Source of the DNA: Chryseobacterium indologenes
GTDB taxonomy: Bacteria > Bacteroidota > Bacteroidia > Flavobacteriales > Weeksellaceae
Direction of reading: 5' to 3'
Length of the DNA: 62,478 bases
Assembly: GCA_001013295.1 (NCBI GenBank)
Contig: LAZY01000024.1
Location: forward strand, 1 to 62,478
This document shows, piece after piece, positions 60,208 through 62,478 of this stretch. A program made the position numbers and the translations under genes. The notes under the pieces were generated by a model that did not search any database, was not told the DNA's origin, and worked only from the letters and a program-made list of their open reading frames with translations. Numbering within the stretch: the stretch's first letter is position 1; each line of letters opens with the position of its first letter.

Positions 60208-60724
60208 GCTGCAAATTTACGCTTTTTAATGCGAATTATAATGAGGCAGATGATTCAGTTTTATAATGAGCATGATTGAAGAAATGAAAACAAAATACAT
60301 TGTAAAATGATGATTATCGGTAAAATGTATCATGTAGTATCTGTGTAGTATATCGGATGAATGGCCTGTTTTACGTTTTTTTAATGAAATGATATTGTTG
60401 TGGGTTTAATATTTTGTTTTTTTTAATAATAAAGCAATATTGATATAAAAATATTAGTATTTTTAATAGTGAAAAAGTATTTCTCAAATACATAAGCTGT
60501 TTTTGTGTAACGTGTTGTTTTGTAGTGGATTGAGCTTTTCTTTTGAGAATTGATTTATAAATTGTTATTCTTTGATTAAATAAATTTCGGCACAGTGTTG
60601 TATTGTTATTTAAATACTTAAAAGAAGTTTGGTATGTTAATTGTTTATTAGGGATTCGACATATGAAAATGATAATTATTTATCATTAAAATATCAATAA
60701 TTTGTTAAATTTCTATAAATATAT
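60208..60724. other. Divergent AT-rich intergenic region
   Basis: 517 bp between mnmE and the 350-aa surface-type gene. No ORF. Near 60700 AATAATTTG resembles a -7 box, and the same kind of sequence precedes the 1621-aa gene (5468-5475). No repeat family was recognised. Confidence 0.45.
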
Positions 60725-61777
60725 ATGAATAACTTAATTTTTTTTAACGTTAATAAGAAAATGGTTTTTTTATTAATGATTGCTTTTTATAGCGTAGCCA
60801 ATGCGCAATGTATCGCCTATACCGGGCAGGCAATGACTCCCGGGAATACGTATTGCCTTAATGGAAATCTTAATGTTGGAACCAATATTAGTATTCCAAA
60901 TGAAGCAACACTTATTATTCAGACCGGACAGTTGCAATCTGTTAGTATTCAGGTGAGTGGTGTTCTGGAAATTGGTGATGGTGCAAGTGTAAGATCTACA
61001 GGTACTGTTACAGTAGGAGCGTTTAATTCTCAAAAAGATTCAAAAATCAAATTAGGAACCAAATCATTTTTGTCGCTGGTAGGGTCGGTGGTTCAGGAAG
61101 ATCCTACTTTTTTTGGGAGCTTCCCGGGATCAACCTCTATGATAGAAATGGGAACAAGCAGCGTCGTAGAGATATGTGGTACATTTACCCAGCAGTCTAC
61201 AACGTATCCTTCAGTGAAGTACGTGGGGATTCCTACGGGGAAAGCGTATTGTATTGCCAAGGCTGATGTAAGTGGAGGAGGAGGAAATGCTGTAATCAGT
61301 GATGATAGCCAGATTGTAGCCATAGCTATGGGAAATGTAACGGGGCTCGGTATGGGGAATGCAAGTTTCTGTGGTCCTAATGCTACGTCTGCTACATGTC
61401 CGTTATTTTGGCCAAAAGGATTATCTGATGATAAAAGCAGTTGTGGAAATGCGCCTACAATTATTGATGATATGGATGGTTTCTGTACCAAGCCGGCAAC
61501 TTCAGGTACGCCGGACGGTTTTACTAAATTCGGAATTACCGTACAACAGAAAAGCAGCTCATGGCCTGAAAATATTCCTAATGGCTTTTTGGCTATGGAA
61601 TCAAAAGACAAAGGTTTTGTCATTACAAGAGTGCAGCACGTAAGCCAGGCTCCACAATCTGGAGATGCCATTGCTGATCCAAAAGAAGGAATGCTGGTGT
61701 ATGATATTCAGGACAAATGTGTAAAGCTTTACAACGGTACAGAATGGAAATGTGTTGAGAGAAGCTGTAACGATTAA
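60725..61777 (+). CDS. Exported protein sharing the EGML/YD C-terminal module, 350 aa
   Basis: Signal peptide region MVFLLMIAFYSVANAQ (the ATG at 60725 gives a 13-residue prefix; Met14 may be the real start). The mature chain begins with a beta-helix-like stretch (NLNVGTNISIPNEATLIIQT, VLEIGDGASVRSTGTVTVGA). Cys-rich DGFCTKP follows. The last ~100 aa (KFGITVQQKSSSWPENIPNG, FLAMESKDKGFVITRVQHV, EGMLVYDIQDKCVKLYNG, EWKCVERSC) align with the C-terminus of the 2497-aa protein. No T9SS sorting domain. The next gene, 18 bp on, encodes the small QVAIGKQ protein. Surface role inferred. Confidence 0.7.
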   Translation: MNNLIFFNVNKKMVFLLMIAFYSVANAQCIAYTGQAMTPGNTYCLNGNLNVGTNISIPNEATLIIQTGQLQSVSIQVSGVLEIGDGASVRSTGTVTVGAFNSQKDSKIKLGTKSFLSLVGSVVQEDPTFFGSFPGSTSMIEMGTSSVVEICGTFTQQSTTYPSVKYVGIPTGKAYCIAKADVSGGGGNAVISDDSQIVAIAMGNVTGLGMGNASFCGPNATSATCPLFWPKGLSDDKSSCGNAPTIIDDMDGFCTKPATSGTPDGFTKFGITVQQKSSSWPENIPNGFLAMESKDKGFVITRVQHVSQAPQSGDAIADPKEGMLVYDIQDKCVKLYNGTEWKCVERSCND

Positions 61778-61795
61778 TTTAATTGACAAGATATT

Positions 61796-62311
61796 ATGAA
61801 AAATATAAAAAATATAAGTATCGTAGCTGCGGTTGCCTTTTTTAACTTTTCAGTTGCTCAAGTAGCTATTGGAAAGCAGGTGGTAGACGGTAACAGCACT
61901 GTTTTGGATTTTAATAATGTAGCAGGGAATACGAAAGGATTGATTCTGCCTGCGACATCAGGTGTTGCCACCGGAGCATTGGTGAACGGAACCTTTGTTT
62001 TCGATACAACAGACAATAAAGTTAAAGTATATGAAAATGATACTTGGAAGTCATTATCAGATGCCGGAAGCTCAGCGGCCGTTGTGGCGAATACGACTGC
62101 GGAGTTAGGGAAAGGAGTTGTAATGGGGCAGTCGTCCAGTACGGCAGATGGAGTATTGGTTTTGGAATCTCCGGATAAAGCAATGATCCTTCCTCAGATC
62201 TCAGCGCCACACCTTAATGTAAAGAATCCATACCCCGGAATGATATGCTATGATACAGCCAGTAAAACATTGGCGGTATTTGACGGATCAGTCTGGAACT
62301 ATTGGAAATAA
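61796..62311 (+). CDS. Small secreted QVAIGKQ protein, paralogue of the one at 13792
   Basis: 171 aa. The signal peptide is MKNIKNISIVAAVAFFNFSV followed by AQ. The predicted mature start is VAIGKQVVDGNSTVLDF. Module 1 is KGLILPATSGVATGAL ... FVFDTTDNKVKVYENDTWKS. Module 2 is DKAMILPQISAPHLNVKN, PYPGMICYDTASKTLAVFDG, then VWNYWK at the end. It is about 45% identical by eye to the 13792 protein. It lies immediately downstream (18 bp) of the 350-aa protein and ends before a terminator, so the two form a two-gene operon. Confidence 0.72.
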   Translation: MKNIKNISIVAAVAFFNFSVAQVAIGKQVVDGNSTVLDFNNVAGNTKGLILPATSGVATGALVNGTFVFDTTDNKVKVYENDTWKSLSDAGSSAAVVANTTAELGKGVVMGQSSSTADGVLVLESPDKAMILPQISAPHLNVKNPYPGMICYDTASKTLAVFDGSVWNYWK

Positions 62312-62370
62312 GAAAACCGGATCAATAATCGTACCCGGGAAACCGGGGCTTAAATATCTCTTGAAAACAG

Positions 62371-62399
62371 AGGCTGTCTCAAAAGAGATAGCCTTTTTT
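62371..62399 (+). terminator. Intrinsic terminator
   Basis: A 10-bp stem AGGCTGTCTC/GAGATAGCCT (62371-62380 with 62385-62394, one G-U), AAAA loop, TTTTT tail. It closes the surface/small-protein operon. Confidence 0.85.
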
Positions 62400-62402
62400 A
62401 TG

Positions 62403-62427
62403 CAAAAAGGAAAGCTTTCGCTTTCCT
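62403..62427 (-). terminator. Terminator for the gene at the right edge
   Basis: An 8-bp stem AGGAAAGC/GCTTTCCT (62408-62415 with 62420-62427). In the minus-strand RNA the loop is GAAA and TTTTT follows. It is placed to end the partial minus-strand gene at 62440-62478. Confidence 0.65.
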
Positions 62428-62439
62428 AATAGTTGCAAA

Positions 62440-62478
62440 TTAATTAATTTGCTGTGTGTTAACTTCTTCAAAAGTAGT
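62440..62478 (-). CDS. 3' end of an unidentified gene
   Basis: The minus-strand frame entering at 62478 reads TTFEEVNTQQIN and stops at 62440, 13 bp before a good minus-strand terminator. That placement is the only support. The family cannot be told from 12 residues. Confidence 0.4.
   Translation of the reverse strand, partial: TTFEEVNTQQIN

Noticed and set aside
61093..61671. 192-aa minus-strand ORF
   Set aside because: Antisense to the 350-aa exported protein. The long shadow frame comes from the codon bias of that gene.

Overview
The window is chromosomal DNA of a Flavobacteriia member, most likely Chryseobacterium or a close Weeksellaceae relative. The sequence signs are: AT-rich intergenic DNA; TAnnTTTG-type -7 promoter boxes; few Shine-Dalgarno motifs; two proteins ending in type A sorting domains of the type IX secretion system (T9SS); Omp85-like and alginate-export-type outer membrane barrels; and small helix-turn-helix (HTH) protein families typical of that genus. 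I see no rRNA, tRNA, CRISPR array or prophage. The only mobile-element hint is the probable 5' end of an IS1595-like transposase at the left edge.

Layout. 1-5.1 kb: alpha/beta hydrolase, exported glutaminase, CPBP membrane protease and BamA-like barrel. 5.5-22 kb: surface-protein region with two T9SS cargo proteins (1621 and 621 aa), a frameshifted gene, and a cluster ending in a 2497-aa repeat protein. That cluster also holds a small secreted protein, a 35-aa lipoprotein and a hypothetical protein. 22-25 kb: TMEM175-like channel, three small HTH proteins (two of them tandem paralogues) and a DUF1826-like protein. 25-31.8 kb: a TPR/AraC membrane regulator, then the oxidative pentose-phosphate operon gnd-zwf-pgl with a trailing AraC gene. 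32-38 kb: a minus-strand cluster resembling Bacillus mhqO/mhqD quinone detoxification (two ring-cleaving dioxygenases, a carboxylesterase, an acyltransferase), followed by a Na+/H+ antiporter and a Crp-type regulator. 38-41.4 kb: two 2-oxoglutarate/Fe(II) oxygenase paralogues around a conserved unknown, plus gene remnants. 41.5-45.1 kb: M13 peptidase and iron-type alcohol dehydrogenase. 45.5-52.2 kb: a plus-strand, mostly exported series of pirin, isochorismatase-like hydrolase, amidohydrolase, DoxX, porin and an orphan M17 N-terminal domain. 52-58.5 kb: SMI1-like protein, Crp regulator, SDR/TetR/Tet-type MFS group and an AraC regulator. 58.8-60.2 kb: mnmE. 60.7-62.3 kb: a second surface/small-protein pair related to the one at 13-22 kb.

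Two connections are the most interesting. First, a 29-bp sequence containing the near-palindrome ATTAAACTAGTTAAAT is identical at two promoters 7.5 kb apart: one before the MhqO-like dioxygenase and one before pirin. It has the same orientation and the same 14-nt distance to the -7 box, so both clusters are probably one regulon. Second, the 13.8-22 kb and 60.7-62.3 kb loci share two protein types. One is a large or medium exported protein ending in a Cys-containing module (KGFV, then EGML.YD). The other is a small protein starting QVAIGKQ at its predicted mature end, with two copies of a related module. Together they look like a paired surface system without a recognisable T9SS signal.

The intergenic DNA carries several families of short imperfect-palindrome repeats, the clearest being a GGAAG-bounded element with four copies. 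Several small genes are decaying: 12.4-12.8, 40.9-41.4 and 56.0-56.3 kb.
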